The notes under the pieces are model-generated. The model was not told where the DNA came from. It did not search any database and saw only the letters and a program-made list of their open reading frames with translations. Positions 48,342 through 58,698 of a DNA stretch of 64,000 nucleotides are shown here, piece by piece. This stretch comes from Trachipleistophora hominis (lineage: Eukaryota; Microsporidia; Pleistophoridae): the NCBI GenBank assembly GCA_000316135.1, contig JH993935.1, positions 5,155 to 69,154 of the forward strand. The letters run 5' to 3'. The stretch's first letter is position 1; each line of letters begins with the position of its first letter. The position numbers and the translations under genes were made by a program.

Positions 48342-51300
48342 AGGGGTGGAGGATTACGATCAAGTTATGTATTTTGGTATTTAGAAATGAAAATGGTCTT
48401 AATTACATGCCACAGATAGAAGTAAAACATGTTATCTGTATATTTGAGATGCTTATAGGTAATCATGAGGTGATAACACATTTTTTACTGCTTTTCTGCA
48501 TGTTTTTAAACTCAAATTTTCAACGTACGTTATACGTTCAAGCACTGCTATGTTCTTATCTTATTGATTATTATATTTTGGTTCATTATTAGTGAATTAA
48601 TACTGTTTGTCTATTTGATAGCTGATTATATCGCTCTTATTTGTAACCATTACCAGTTTTTTTGCATCACATTACAATTGATAACACATGGGAAAGTGCA
48701 GGTCCTATGCGATTATAAATTAAACAACCACAGTAAAACCACTTCAATTCATGTACCACAATCACCCATTTTCTTTCAAATTCATATTCTCGCACTGCTA
48801 TTCCATAGGTTCAAAGCTATCATATACAAGTAGAGAGTATCCTATAAAAGTGACAGATCTGGAATAGCGTGGTCTTTCTGGGATACCACTGTTTTGTATT
48901 TATAAAGCAATGCTTCAAATTACTAATACTAGTTGTCCTCTACGATAGTGTAATACAAAGTTTATAAATGTTAACAGAGCATTTCATATCGCGAGCTAAG
49001 CCATAAGAGAATGTGTTTGTTTGCTTTTAGATGTGATTTGGAGTTAATCTCTTTGTTTTGCAGAAAGGAGCAGATGTAAAATAAAACGTATATTTAATGA
49101 GGAGGACGTGTGGACTGACAAGGTAGGAATTGATGCTATGAGACAGTGTTATTCTACGATAATATAGCGGCAAAGACTATTGCTTAAATAACAGAGATAA
49201 GTGAACAACAAACAAGAGTTGTATGAAACGAATTCAATAACAAATTCTAATGAAGGAAAAGATAAATAATTGATTAATACATCAAAACACATTAATGAAG
49301 CGCTTTTGTACGATTGAACATCGATCGTTTTTGCAACAGATTCAACTTAACAATCACATACTCATTAATATTAATAAAAGAATAAATCTAAAACCGATGA
49401 AACTGTTCTAAAAATGAATTTTCGACATAAAGAATCGTAAAAATATAGTTTCTTACTTTAACACGAGATAAAAGACTTTAAAATTGTCATTAATTACCTT
49501 TCCAAAACAAACCGAATCCTCCTTCAATAAATATGTAAGAAAGATATTTTTTATTTTGAAATATCTTTCTAACCATTTCTTAAATGTAAAGTACATAAAA
49601 CTCCCTGGGAAATAAACAATATGTAATTTTTAAAAATGTAACTTTCTTCTGAAAAAATGAACTGCTTACTCGTTTTATAAATGGAAACACACTGTTAATC
49701 TTAAATACTAATTGATTCCTTATAGAATAGAAATAAGGTCGTGTATGAATAAGGAGTAGTATCCAGTAGCATAACTAATTGGAAACAAAAAGGTTATTAA
49801 AATGTTTAAATTCACATACAAGTTACATTTTATAACATATTATTCTTGAATTTACCAGCTTTCTCGGGGATAGGTGAAATAGTCTTTTATTGTTTTAAAA
49901 GCTTGGCAAAATAATCAGCAATTCATATAATTACATGGATATTTATTGGAATAAATCACATATTATCATACAAGACATAACCAAAGTACATTTCAGAAAA
50001 TATTTCAACATACTCGCTATAATAAGCCAAAATTTTTCTTTTCTTATCATTTAACTGCACAATCACTCCAAAAAAACTATTCTTGTGCTTTTTACTTCGG
50101 ATTAAATTGACCAATTACTCGAGAGTAATCTTTTCAATTGATTCTAACGAACGAATATGTATAAATACTGATCTTTCACATAATATAGTGTGATGTAAAT
50201 AACTATACTGTAACATTCTTATGAGATGTTTCCCTGCTCCTTGCTAGTTTAAGATGAAAAATTGCGCAATGTATTAATTTATATCACGAAATAAAAAGTT
50301 TATTCTCAGTAAATAGTTCAAGAATATAATTTTGGTAGAGAATATTCATCCTTAGCAACAATAATATGCAAACTGTCCTGAGTCAATCATACTACACATG
50401 AGCAACGCGGCGAACTGGTTGGTCTTTATATGTTGGGAGTAAACCTTAAGAGTATAACCTTTAATTAGCAGAAACATTATACTTGACATAAGTTTCACTT
50501 TTTTAATTTATTTTTGCTTAGGAAATCGCTTTAGAACCTCTTAAGTTTTACTTTATTGAATAAACATTTATCTAAGGCAAATTTAGAACTTCCACGGTAA
50601 AACAAAACACGATCACGTACTACCCAGAAATAGCGGATAAATACATTATCACCAGTTTAAAACAAAAGATAGATTGATTCAATCATATAGTTTTCTGATC
50701 TACGCTACAGGCATCGTTCATTTGTCAAAACATATATTTATATCACCAATCCAGTTTCAACCATTTTTTTAGAAAAACTTCTATTAATCATTTCACAACA
50801 TAAACCTCTTCTGGTTTATTGTTACCGATCACGATCATTGACTCGTGGTTAATGTTTTTTTTTCTACGAGTATGTCTACTTATCACCACTACACACTTTA
50901 CCCGATTTAATTACTCTTCTGGTCACCTAGGACTGACCATGGCCACCAATCTTTGGTTTTTTATTAAAGTTGGTTTAATTATCTTCTTCATACACATTCT
51001 CTAACCAAACACACTCTTTTAGTCGGCTGGGACTAACCATGGCCACCGGCCTTTGGTTCATGGAAGAAATTAGTGCGCCGCCTCACGCGCACCCTCACAA
51101 CAACAGAAAGGTATGCTGCTACCGCAGCAGTGACCTTAACGGGCAAGTCATAACTTGCGTGAGATCCTCCTTCCAAGAGTACTCCGAGGAATTACTCTTC
51201 TTGGGGATTTTCACATGTGTTTAATTTCTGGCCACCTTTCATCTAGCCAAGGAACCTTGTTCTGTATTCGGTTCATCTCTCACACCACCACAGGAGATAC

Positions 51301-52040
51301 CATGTGACTTCCCTTTCCTCCTTCCCGCAAAATGGGAACGGACTGCGGCCATCAGCCTTTAGTTCGTGTAGGAATTAGTGCACGGTTCATTTTATCACTT
51401 TACGTAATTCTTTGGTGTGCTAGGAGGATCATTAGAGACCATCTTCGTTTACGAAAAACCAATACATTTTCAATAAAAACTTTGAATCTGAGCTTATTTC
51501 ATACCATAAAAATACGTACAGGCGTATACCATTTTTATCTGTATTTTTGTGTATTTTCATGTCTAAACGCGTACTCTTTCTTAAAACGTATTTATTTATC
51601 TCTACATGCCTTGCAACACGCTCTTAAGCACAAGCGTCTTTATTTATTTTTATAACGTTATAACACACGTAGACTCGTCAGATCCAATAGGATCGATCTT
51701 GGCCGCAGTCTCTTCGTAAAGTAAAACATACTTAATACGAAGTATAAATTTGATTGTTCTTACTCGAATTAGTACTAACGCACTGTAAGGACAAAAAGTT
51801 TTAGAAAATTGACGAGTAACGGACAACAAAGACCCGCACAACACCAAACAATTATCCTTGCGCGGCAAACCATCTATAAACAACGTTTATACGCGTATAG
51901 ACGTGCGAATCTCATGAAATACAGGTAAAAGTTAAAAAGTATAATCCCGCGACAAAAAAGGAAAAAAAATAGAAAAAACGACGACAACACAAAAAAGAAA
52001 AACAACACGCCAAATAATTCCTTTGAGTGACTTTAATGAA
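48342..52040. other. gene desert, 3.7 kb, with long repeat
   Basis: No intact gene. Two overlapping hydrophobic frames at 48374-48592 and 48564-48833, in different registers, could be a broken small membrane protein, but neither has a good ATG or promoter. 48850-50800 is AT-rich without recognised content, except a weak family E match near 50085-50150. 50815-51385 holds the best family A repeat. 51400-52040 has no recognised gene. Confidence 0.6.
50815..51385 (+). repeat. dispersed repeat family A, longest copy with internal duplication
   Basis: The head (CTGGTCACCTAGGACTGACC, ATGGCCACCAATCTTTGG) is repeated at about 50960-51060 (AACACACTCTTTTAGTCGG, CATGGCCACCGGCCTTTGGT). The body, to about 51345, matches the reverse complement of 13008-13330. 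A third ATCAGCCTTTAGTTCGTG motif follows at 51350. It is clearly more GC-rich than the surroundings. Open frames in it are short and shared only in part with the other copy. Confidence 0.8.
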
Positions 52041-52310
52041 TTAGATCATCGCACACATACAGATACCCGTAATTATAGCACCACCTAGTGCAAGCATAGA
52101 CCCTGCACCATTCTTAGACTTATCCTTGGAAGAGCTAGACGACTTCTCTTCAGTCTTGTCCTTTTTACTATCAGTTGTCTCACCGTCACTACCACCGCTC
52201 GCACCGTCATTATCCTCAGTCGTTGTTTCCTTTTCGGTCTTACTATTAGCAGCAAATACAAATGCAGCGAATGCGAGGAGCACGAACAAGTTCTTGAGTA
52301 ACTTATGCAT
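52041..52310 (-). CDS. small GPI-anchored-like surface protein
   Basis: The 89-residue protein has a signal peptide (KLLKNLFVLLAFAAFVFA, cleavage after about residue 20). A 45-residue Ser/Thr/Glu/Lys-rich stretch with an SSSSSK run follows, and the C-terminus is hydrophobic (GSMLALGGAIITGICMCAMI), preceded by small residues KNGAGS. This is the layout of a GPI-anchored cell-wall or spore-wall protein whose mature part is only about 45 residues. The ATG at 52310 follows TGCCC and has a TATA box 21-28 nt upstream (52331-52338). An in-frame ATG far upstream would add 75 unlike residues. Function unknown. Confidence 0.65.
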   Translation of the reverse strand: MHKLLKNLFVLLAFAAFVFAANSKTEKETTTEDNDGASGGSDGETTDSKKDKTEEKSSSSSKDKSKNGAGSMLALGGAIITGICMCAMI

Positions 52311-52330
52311 GGGCAGTAAGAAAATGCGCG

Positions 52331-52338
52331 TTTTTATA
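52331..52338 (-). promoter_or_regulatory. TATA box of the GPI-like protein gene
   Basis: TATAAAAA on the coding strand, 21-28 nt before the ATG, followed by CCC just before the start. The spacing matches EFL1, LEA-like, thymidylate synthase and others. Confidence 0.6.
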
Positions 52339-52818
52339 TTTTCTGATATCAAAATAAAATCTAAATTTTGTTGATTTGATAAATTAAGAGGAATTAGAAA
52401 ATTTATGACAAGTGATAATTTATCAGGACAAATTGAGAATGATAAAACTGTGATCGTAATTTGTTTGTTGACAAATGTGTGTGGTATGCAGTGGTTGGTT
52501 TGTTCTTGCTTGGTGAATAAATGTTTGGCTGCCACATATTAAGACAGAAAGTCGTCCGAGGTAAACAAAGTATATTTTTATTGGCACAGTGTTGGCAGTA
52601 TAAGGAGGTTGGTGCGTTTAAATTGAACTTTTTAGCACGGCCTTGCGTTGCTACGAACGCCAATCACGTGTTTGTTTATTCGCCGTTTTATTGGTGTGTA
52701 TAAACTTCTTTTTGTAATCGATGTTATCTTAGGAAAATATCAAAGGTTGCTGCAATTGGCTCACCTAGTACTTCATCCAATACTAACAAAATAGTTAAAT
52801 TCATTATCAAAACACGAA

Positions 52819-53713
52819 TTAATCATTTTGACGATCATTTAAGGAATTGGTCAGTGGCACGTCTGTGCCTTTATCGCAATTTTTATCACACCGTTCACAA
52901 TACTTGGACATGGTTGGACAGCTGTTCCATAGAAACAATACACGTTTACCGGTATTGCTTGAAAACGACAATTTATACGTTTTTTTAGATTTTGGAGTTG
53001 TTATAGTAGTTTCAAATAAATTACTTGGACATAACCGATACAAACCGTAACCAGCAATAAAAAATCTATTAAGAACGTAATTATCGGAAAATTATCAAGA
53101 AAGTAGTCATGGTGGTAATTAGAATACTCCAATTTCACGTCAAGTGGTTCTCCAGTTTGACAGCAAATTTTTTTATGACGTGATAAACAGGTTAGGCCGG
53201 CACAACCGTAACCAGAAAAGAAAACGTAAATCAATCAGATAATGTCGTGATGTAAAATTATTCATTAGTGATTGATAAAATTAACACCATTAAATCTCTT
53301 CCTTTATTAAAGAGTAAATAAACGTAATTACCACATAAACCCTATTTTACTCAATAACGATACTATTAGGATGTCTGCAGAGGCTTATTCCGTAGTAATA
53401 GAACGTTTTTGCTACATTTCTACCTTTTTTAACTTGTTAACGTATAATGATCGGTAGCGTCTCATTTTATTTAACAGTTCGATCCTTTTTTGTAAAAAAA
53501 GTGTTCAATTACTCGAATACACATACCACTTGTGTTTTTATCCTGGTGCGTTAGCATCTGTAATGGCCCACTTGACTTTAATTCACAGATAATCCAATTC
53601 GTACAACCAAGGGAACATATATAAGCACCCAATCGTTGTTCCCTCTGTCCTTCAACTAATATTAAATTAGTACACAGGTTGATATACAACCATGATAAGA
53701 ATGAGCTGATCAC
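52819..53713 (-). pseudogene. broken Cys-rich gene with internal similarity
   Basis: Three reverse-strand frames in the same order read like parts of one Cys-rich secreted protein. GAYICSLGCTNWIICELKSS lies in 53471-53713. FFSGYGCAGLTCLSRHKKIC lies in 53001-53234. GYGLYRLCPSN...SCPTMSKYCERCDKNC lies in 52819-53043. The last two overlap in different frames and share a nucleotide match around CTGGTTACGGTT, so they look like diverged repeat units. None has a proper ATG and promoter. Whether the protein was lectin-like cannot be decided. Confidence 0.35.
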
Positions 53714-54354
53714 GGCTTGTCGTGGTGTGTTTTATTGAATAATAAATTTGTGAGCAATACATGATGTAATTAAAGCATAGTGAAGTATATTTGGCTATAC
53801 GCAGCAAAGAAAAGAATCCGTTGGTAACTGAACCATCCGTTCCGCTGGTCATAGTTGTTTGTACTGCTTTGTATATTTTGTCGTGGCGGTATTTTTTTAT
53901 CACTGCCTGTTTGAACAACTTCATCGTTATATCACGTGATATTCATCACAGTACTGCAATCGTACACTTCAAATTACGGCAGTATTACGCCTAAAAAACG
54001 CAAAATTTTGAGTGTAAAACAAGTATAGGTATTATCTATGGACGTGGAAAGATCTTTAACGTAGAGCTCTGCATATTTACGGGAAAGAAATGCGTGTTAT
54101 AATTACTTATAAACGTATCGGGATGAGCCTTTCGTCCTGAATACACCATTAACGACTTAAATGTTTATTTTATTTTCACGTCTCTCCATGTGATTTGAAA
54201 ACCACATCAGTACTATCAAGTACCGTTGAAGACCCCAATAACACATACAATTAACTTGATCATCTGTTCTAGCATTCCTTACAACATCCGATAACTGATC
54301 ACATTCCAGTACTGTTCCACCAACCAGTTATTACAGCCAACCAATCCAATCACC

Positions 54355-54771
54355 TCAAATATCACTTCGTTTTATGATCTTAACCAACTCGCTCGTTTTA
54401 AAATCATCACCGCTCAGACCCTCAAACCCTACAATGCCATCCACACACTTCCCATCCCTAAAGAATCCCAGAAACGGTAACACGTTAATTTTCAAATATT
54501 CACACACGTCCTCAAATAACTGCGCCTCTGCCCTGTAAAACTTTATGTCACTCACAATATCAGCTGCCTCTGCCAGTCTTTCGTCCATAATTCGGCAGCG
54601 TGCAAATTCCGGGTTGTGGAAGTGTATGATGCAGCGTTGCGTTGTTATGGCATTGAGGAGCGATTGGCGGGAGGTTATTGATGGGACGGGAAGAGCCTTC
54701 TTTAGTTCTGATAGGCGTTTCTGCTTGTATTGGTTGAGTACGTGATCGTCTACTTCTGAATCGATTAGCAT
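54355..54771 (-). CDS. phosducin-like protein (TXNDC9/Plp1 type)
   Basis: The 138-residue thioredoxin-fold cochaperone is of the phosducin-like family, which assists the chaperonin CCT in folding tubulin and actin. The N-terminal helix DSEVDDHVLNQYKQKRLSEL resembles the family. The thioredoxin part has CIIHFHNPEFARCRIMDERL, KFYRAEAQLFEDV, NVLPFLGFFRDGKCVDGIVG and FEGLSGDDF, matching TXNDC9/PhLP3 ('HFYxxEFxRCKIMDxHL', 'VLPTxxxxKDGK'). No CxxC is expected and none is seen. It is shorter than the usual 220 residues because the long N-terminal helix is cut. GCCC lies about 20 nt before the ATG at 54771. Confidence 0.8.
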   Translation of the reverse strand: MLIDSEVDDHVLNQYKQKRLSELKKALPVPSITSRQSLLNAITTQRCIIHFHNPEFARCRIMDERLAEAADIVSDIKFYRAEAQLFEDVCEYLKINVLPFLGFFRDGKCVDGIVGFEGLSGDDFKTSELVKIIKRSDI

Positions 54772-55864
54772 TCGTTTTGGAGGGCAAAAAATCGAAAAGT
54801 AGGAGAACGCTGTAAATTAAGGATTATTAGGGCAATGAGTGATGTGTTATGCCTTGATGTGTAGGATTACAGTCAATAAATTTGATTCGCTTGATCAGTT
54901 GAAGTGATGACAGCATTTGGTTGGTTCTATTTGTATTGTGCCAAAGGAGATAAAAATTAAACGTAAAACGTTGTAAAAACGGAATTATTTATTTTATATG
55001 ATCGCTCATTAAGTGTTAATTATGTTTTTAACATTTAAATATCGTTTATTGTCTTTGAGCATATTTTTAAGTCTATGAATCGTTAATGCCGTGTAAACTA
55101 CGCTTTGACTCCTTTTCTGCGCTACATGTGCAAATTCTCAGCGCTTTCTACGAATACCTTCATTAATCGTTTTATAAAACGGATCTTGCACTGTGATTCA
55201 TTTTATGGTAAAATAGTGTTAAAGTAATTAAAATGCAAAAATATGCGTACAATAAATCAAGAATGACGTACTGTACATGAAAAAGGCCATTTGTAAGATA
55301 TTGTGCATTATAACGTTAATTATAAATTAATTTATAATGAAATTTTTCATAATTTAATATTCATTCATGTTACAATTTTACTTTTCATAAGATAATACTA
55401 AACTAAACGTATTTTTATGTCTCAACAATGCACCATGTTATAAAAAGCAATTAATCAAACGTAATAACAAACAATTCACACCAAATACCTTTATTTATAA
55501 CATTTCACGTTTTTACGACTCAACCACAATAATTATTACTCTCCTTTATATTACCATGGCCAAAAAAAAGTGTGATGAAGTAAAAAAAGTGATAATAAAA
55601 CGTACAAGAGAAGAAAAACTATCTGTAAATCTACGAATTGTACGTGAACTATGGGGCTGTACACAGAACAGTGTTACAAACAATTTAATTCTTTGTAAAA
55701 TATCATACATCACGTTGTAAATCTGAATAGGTAATTAAAGGCTCACTTGTTTAATTCAGCACCTCATCTATCAGTGCTTGATGAGGAACGAAATAAAAGA
55801 AACAACTGAATGGCACCATGTGTATCCGAATAACTTATTCGTTTATTTCAGTTCACTTTCCGTT
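54772..55864. other. spacer, 1.1 kb
   Basis: AT-rich; no gene or repeat recognised. Confidence 0.6.
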
Positions 55865-56080
55865 TCATCCGCGTCTATCTCCTTCATCCACATCCAGTCC
55901 TAATTTCTCCTTTATCCTCCTGACTCTACCACAGCTACTGTTCTTATCAAACACAAACGCTAACCTACTCACATTCTCTGTGCTTACATAACTGTACGCG
56001 ACCTTCTTTTCCTTTTCTCTGTTCTCTTCTCTCTTGTTTATTCCTTCTACAATACTCTGCACGTTTGTCTTATCTGCCAT
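55865..56080 (-). CDS. small charged protein, unknown
   Basis: The 71-residue product is Lys/Glu/Arg-rich (MADKTNVQSIVEGINKREEN, YVSTENVSRLAFVFDKNSS, RVRRIKEKLGLDVDE). No family was recognised. Support for a real gene comes from non-AT-driven composition and a TATA element TTTTATAAAA (56101-56110) 21-30 nt before the ATG at 56080, the spacing seen at other genes here. No CCC motif, only ACC, precedes the start. Confidence 0.45.
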   Translation of the reverse strand: MADKTNVQSIVEGINKREENREKEKKVAYSYVSTENVSRLAFVFDKNSSCGRVRRIKEKLGLDVDEGDRRG

Positions 56081-56412
56081 GGTTTGTGGCTCATCAGTCC
56101 TTTTATAAAAAGTGAATGGTGATAAATGGCTATCACGGAATGGTTGATGAGCATGCGATTATCATTTGTACGGAAAAATAAGTTTGTTGTGCTGTGTTTG
56201 CGGTTAATAACCATCGATTGGCAGGCAAAACGAGCGATTAGTGCATGTAAGGCCATTTACATGGCATGTAATGATAATCACGATTGCACATCAAATACAA
56301 TACTTGTTTCATAAATGATGTTGATGTTCATAATGATATTTCACGTAATACAGTGCATGTAGGTATGCATGGCTTAGTCTAAACACCAAGACAGCCGTGA
56401 CAGCAACTTCTA

Positions 56413-56760
56413 ATCATCGATAAAAGCCCTCATAATGTCATCAACCAACTTGTCATTACCGATGAACACGCACCTTTCCTTTGTTATAGTATTAAAGAGC
56501 CGCCCGAATCTAAACTGAATATGTTGATTATATCCATACGCTAATTAAAACACTTTTTTAATTAAATTCAAACATAGATGAACTGTTTCAACGCGATGAG
56601 TATCTACCACAGCCATTAACTCACCATAAAACAGATCTTTAAGTAAATTGGTGTTCGTTTAAAACACTTTTAACAGTTAAATTGCACTCTACTGCGCATT
56701 TACTACTCTAACATTCTGTCAACGACTATAAAACAGAATATTTTAATTTAGAGCTTTGTT
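56413..56760 (-). pseudogene. coding relic with several in-frame stops
   Basis: One reverse frame reads DLFYGELMAVVDTHRVETVH, then GYNQHIQFRFGRLFNTITKE and CVFIGNDKLVDDIMRAFIDD before a final TAG, with TAA/TAG stops inside and more upstream. Composition is protein-like. No family was recognised. Lack of GTAAGT donors argues against introns as the explanation. Confidence 0.35.
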
Positions 56761-57036
56761 TTAGATGAACAAAGCACGAAATTTTGTTCATCCGTTCTTT
56801 AGAAGGAATTAAATAAATAATTTAAAAAATGGAATAGCAAGATGCTTGCACACAACAAACCAATAAATATTTAGGCCGTAATACGTTCACAAATCACAGT
56901 CCGCCATTGTTTAGAACGTTATCAACCGATTGAGCGCCCACAATTTTTTGTCATGGTGTCAAATGTCAACTCTTCATTTCCTATCACGAATTTTTATTAA
57001 TCTGCCTGCCAGCTCAGGAAATTGCAAGAACGATCT

Positions 57037-57185
57037 TTTTATTAAAAGTCAGTTTAGTTATCATTTTGCAACATATCATCTAACCAAACACGCTCTTCTG
57101 ATCCTCTGCGACCGGCCATGGTCACCGGTCTTTGATGTATGGGCAAGAATGATCCATAAAATCGGTAATCATGGCAAATCCTAAA
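57037..57185 (+). repeat. dispersed repeat family A, forward copy
   Basis: TTTTATTAAAAGTCAGTTTA, ACATATCATCTAACCAAACA and CCGGCCATGGTCACCGGTCT match the family head; the long body is absent. Confidence 0.75.
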
Positions 57186-57233
57186 ATATCAGAAAGACGT
57201 GTGTGCTATGAAATGTGTTGAATGTTTTGTAAA

Positions 57234-57323
57234 AAGTTTTGTTGGCCCGGAGCCAACCTCCTCTATTTAATCACCTAAATAAATGCCCCTTATGTTGCAA
57301 TATGTATCAGCCCAACAAGTTTT
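57234..57323 (+). mobile_element. 76-bp MITE with 7-bp target duplication
   Basis: The element is 57241-57316, from GTTGGCCCGG to CAGCCCAAC, with short imperfect inverted ends (GTTGGCCCG versus GTTGGGCTG). The 5' end also forms a GTTGGC/GCCAAC hairpin. AAGTTTT directly flanks both sides (57234-57240 and 57317-57323). It has no coding capacity. Other copies: 26197-26273 and a remnant at about 5833-5893. Confidence 0.75.
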
Positions 57324-57687
57324 ATTATCACACATCTCATGGCGTACACCTTTTCTTGTGGGGTGTGTAGAACGAGTGTGATTGTGTGAACAGTTAATTA
57401 AATAGGCTTTCATTAAAAAAATGTGTAGAACGACGGTAAAGAAACACTTTTAGTAGAAAAAAGAAAAAATAAGTAACGATGAGTTGCTGTGCTGCAAAAT
57501 GCAGAACATAAACGAGGCATCGTTCTTTGTAAACATAAGTACGTTTTACGTAAAGGAACCATCCAGAAGAGGCCGTTTAAACGGTTACTCGCAACAGAAA
57601 ACATTTTGAACCTAACAAACTCACCATTTTCACGTAAGACTCATTTAATTATTAAAACTCTCATTTTACCTAACAAGCACAACCTTA

Positions 57688-58698
57688 CTACACCGCCATT
57701 TGCATCGTTATCTTGTCATGGTGTCGGTAGCCCTCCAATTCAAAGTCTTCCAGCTCAAAGTCCTCGATCCTTTGAATCTTTCTTTTCGGCCGGATGTACA
57801 ATTTCGGGAAATCGTACGGCTCTCGGCCAAGCTGTACCTTGAGCGCATCCACATGGTTCAAATACACGTGCGCATCACCGATAACATGCACAAACTCACC
57901 CGGCGCGTATCCTGTCATATAACCAATCATAGCGGCCAGAATTGAATACGATGCAATGTTGAACGGTACACCAAGGCCTATATCACCTGATCGCTGGTAC
58001 ATTATGAGTGTTACCTTCTCTTCGAGAATCAGGATTTGAAACATGGTGTGGCACGGCGGCAGTGCCATTTCCTTGATACAAAGAGGATTCCATGCTGATA
58101 TGATCAGTCGCCGGCTGTTCTTGTCACGCTTGATCTCATCAATTACGTTTTGCAGCTGGTCTACGCCCTGCCCGTCATAGTTGTCGGAAGATGATTTGTA
58201 CTGCGCGCCGAAATGCCGCCATTGAAAGCCGTAAACAGGCCCTAAATCACCGGCCGGCCTGTTTATGCAATACTGCTCGAAGAACTCCGCCGTTGAATTT
58301 CCGTTCCATATTTTAACGTTTTGGCAGGTCAGTATTTTGTTATCGGTCTGGGCCTTTACGAAGAATAGCAGCTCCTTCAAGATGATATCAAACGCTGTTT
58401 TCTTTGTGGTGAGCAGCGGTAACGTATTGTTCTCAAGGGAGAATCTCAGGACCTGGCCCGTTAGTGTGAAAGTGCCCGTACCTGTCCTATCGTCTTTTCT
58501 GATGCCATGGGCAATCACACGCTCAATCAGGTTTAAATACGCCTTTTCCTCGACGTTGCCGTTGTATAAATTTTTATTGTGATCGGCGGTGTGCCTGCCG
58601 TCAGCCCTGTTTTGCTCATTTTCTTTCTCATCGTTCTTCATTTCATTTCTGCAACGCGTGCAAATACCCGTTCCGTTTTGCGCCACGTTTTTCTCCAT
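57688..58698 (-). CDS. thymidylate synthase
   Basis: The 336-residue ThyA-type enzyme makes dTMP from dUMP with methylene-tetrahydrofolate. Conserved pieces: DRTGTGT (folate/phosphate loop), GDLGPVYGFQWRHFGA, SRRLIISAWNP, the catalytic cysteine in LPPCHTMFQ, QRSGDIGLGVPFNIASY and GDAHVYLNH. The C-terminal MAV matches the closing tail 'xMAV' of the family. A hydrophilic N-terminal extension of about 45 residues carries CTRC and is not conserved in the family. The ATG at 58698 is supported by TCCC and a TATA box (58718-58725) 20-27 nt upstream. No dihydrofolate reductase is fused or adjacent. Confidence 0.97.
   Translation of the reverse strand: MEKNVAQNGTGICTRCRNEMKNDEKENEQNRADGRHTADHNKNLYNGNVEEKAYLNLIERVIAHGIRKDDRTGTGTFTLTGQVLRFSLENNTLPLLTTKKTAFDIILKELLFFVKAQTDNKILTCQNVKIWNGNSTAEFFEQYCINRPAGDLGPVYGFQWRHFGAQYKSSSDNYDGQGVDQLQNVIDEIKRDKNSRRLIISAWNPLCIKEMALPPCHTMFQILILEEKVTLIMYQRSGDIGLGVPFNIASYSILAAMIGYMTGYAPGEFVHVIGDAHVYLNHVDALKVQLGREPYDFPKLYIRPKRKIQRIEDFELEDFELEGYRHHDKITMQMAV

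Larger units (their letters stand above)
52311..54354. other. spacer, 2.0 kb, with Cys-rich relic
   Basis: Contains the relic at 52819-53713 (separate entry) and a 57-codon protein-like reverse frame at 54157-54327 just downstream of the phosducin-like gene (VLECDQLSDVVRNARTDDQV), which lacks an ATG. Otherwise AT-rich. Confidence 0.55.
56081..57687. other. spacer, 1.6 kb, with relic, repeat and MITE
   Basis: No intact gene. It contains a reverse-strand stop-riddled coding relic (56413-56760), a forward family A copy (57037-57185), the intact MITE with target duplication (57234-57323) and a reverse family A head piece (about 57340-57425). Confidence 0.65.

Noticed and set aside
48374..48833. 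Two overlapping hydrophobic frames that could join by a frameshift
   Set aside because: The first begins only with TTG, there is no GTAAGT intron to join them, and no homology was recognised. Mentioned only in the spacer entry.
51650..51883. 77-codon reverse frame
   Set aside because: No ATG-proximal signal, no recognisable domain, and it lies at the edge of the family A repeat.
54157..54327. 57-codon reverse frame resembling an Sm-like segment
   Set aside because: GGTVLECDQLSDVV is reminiscent of LSm proteins, but there is no ATG, the rest of the fold is missing, and it lies directly behind another gene stop.
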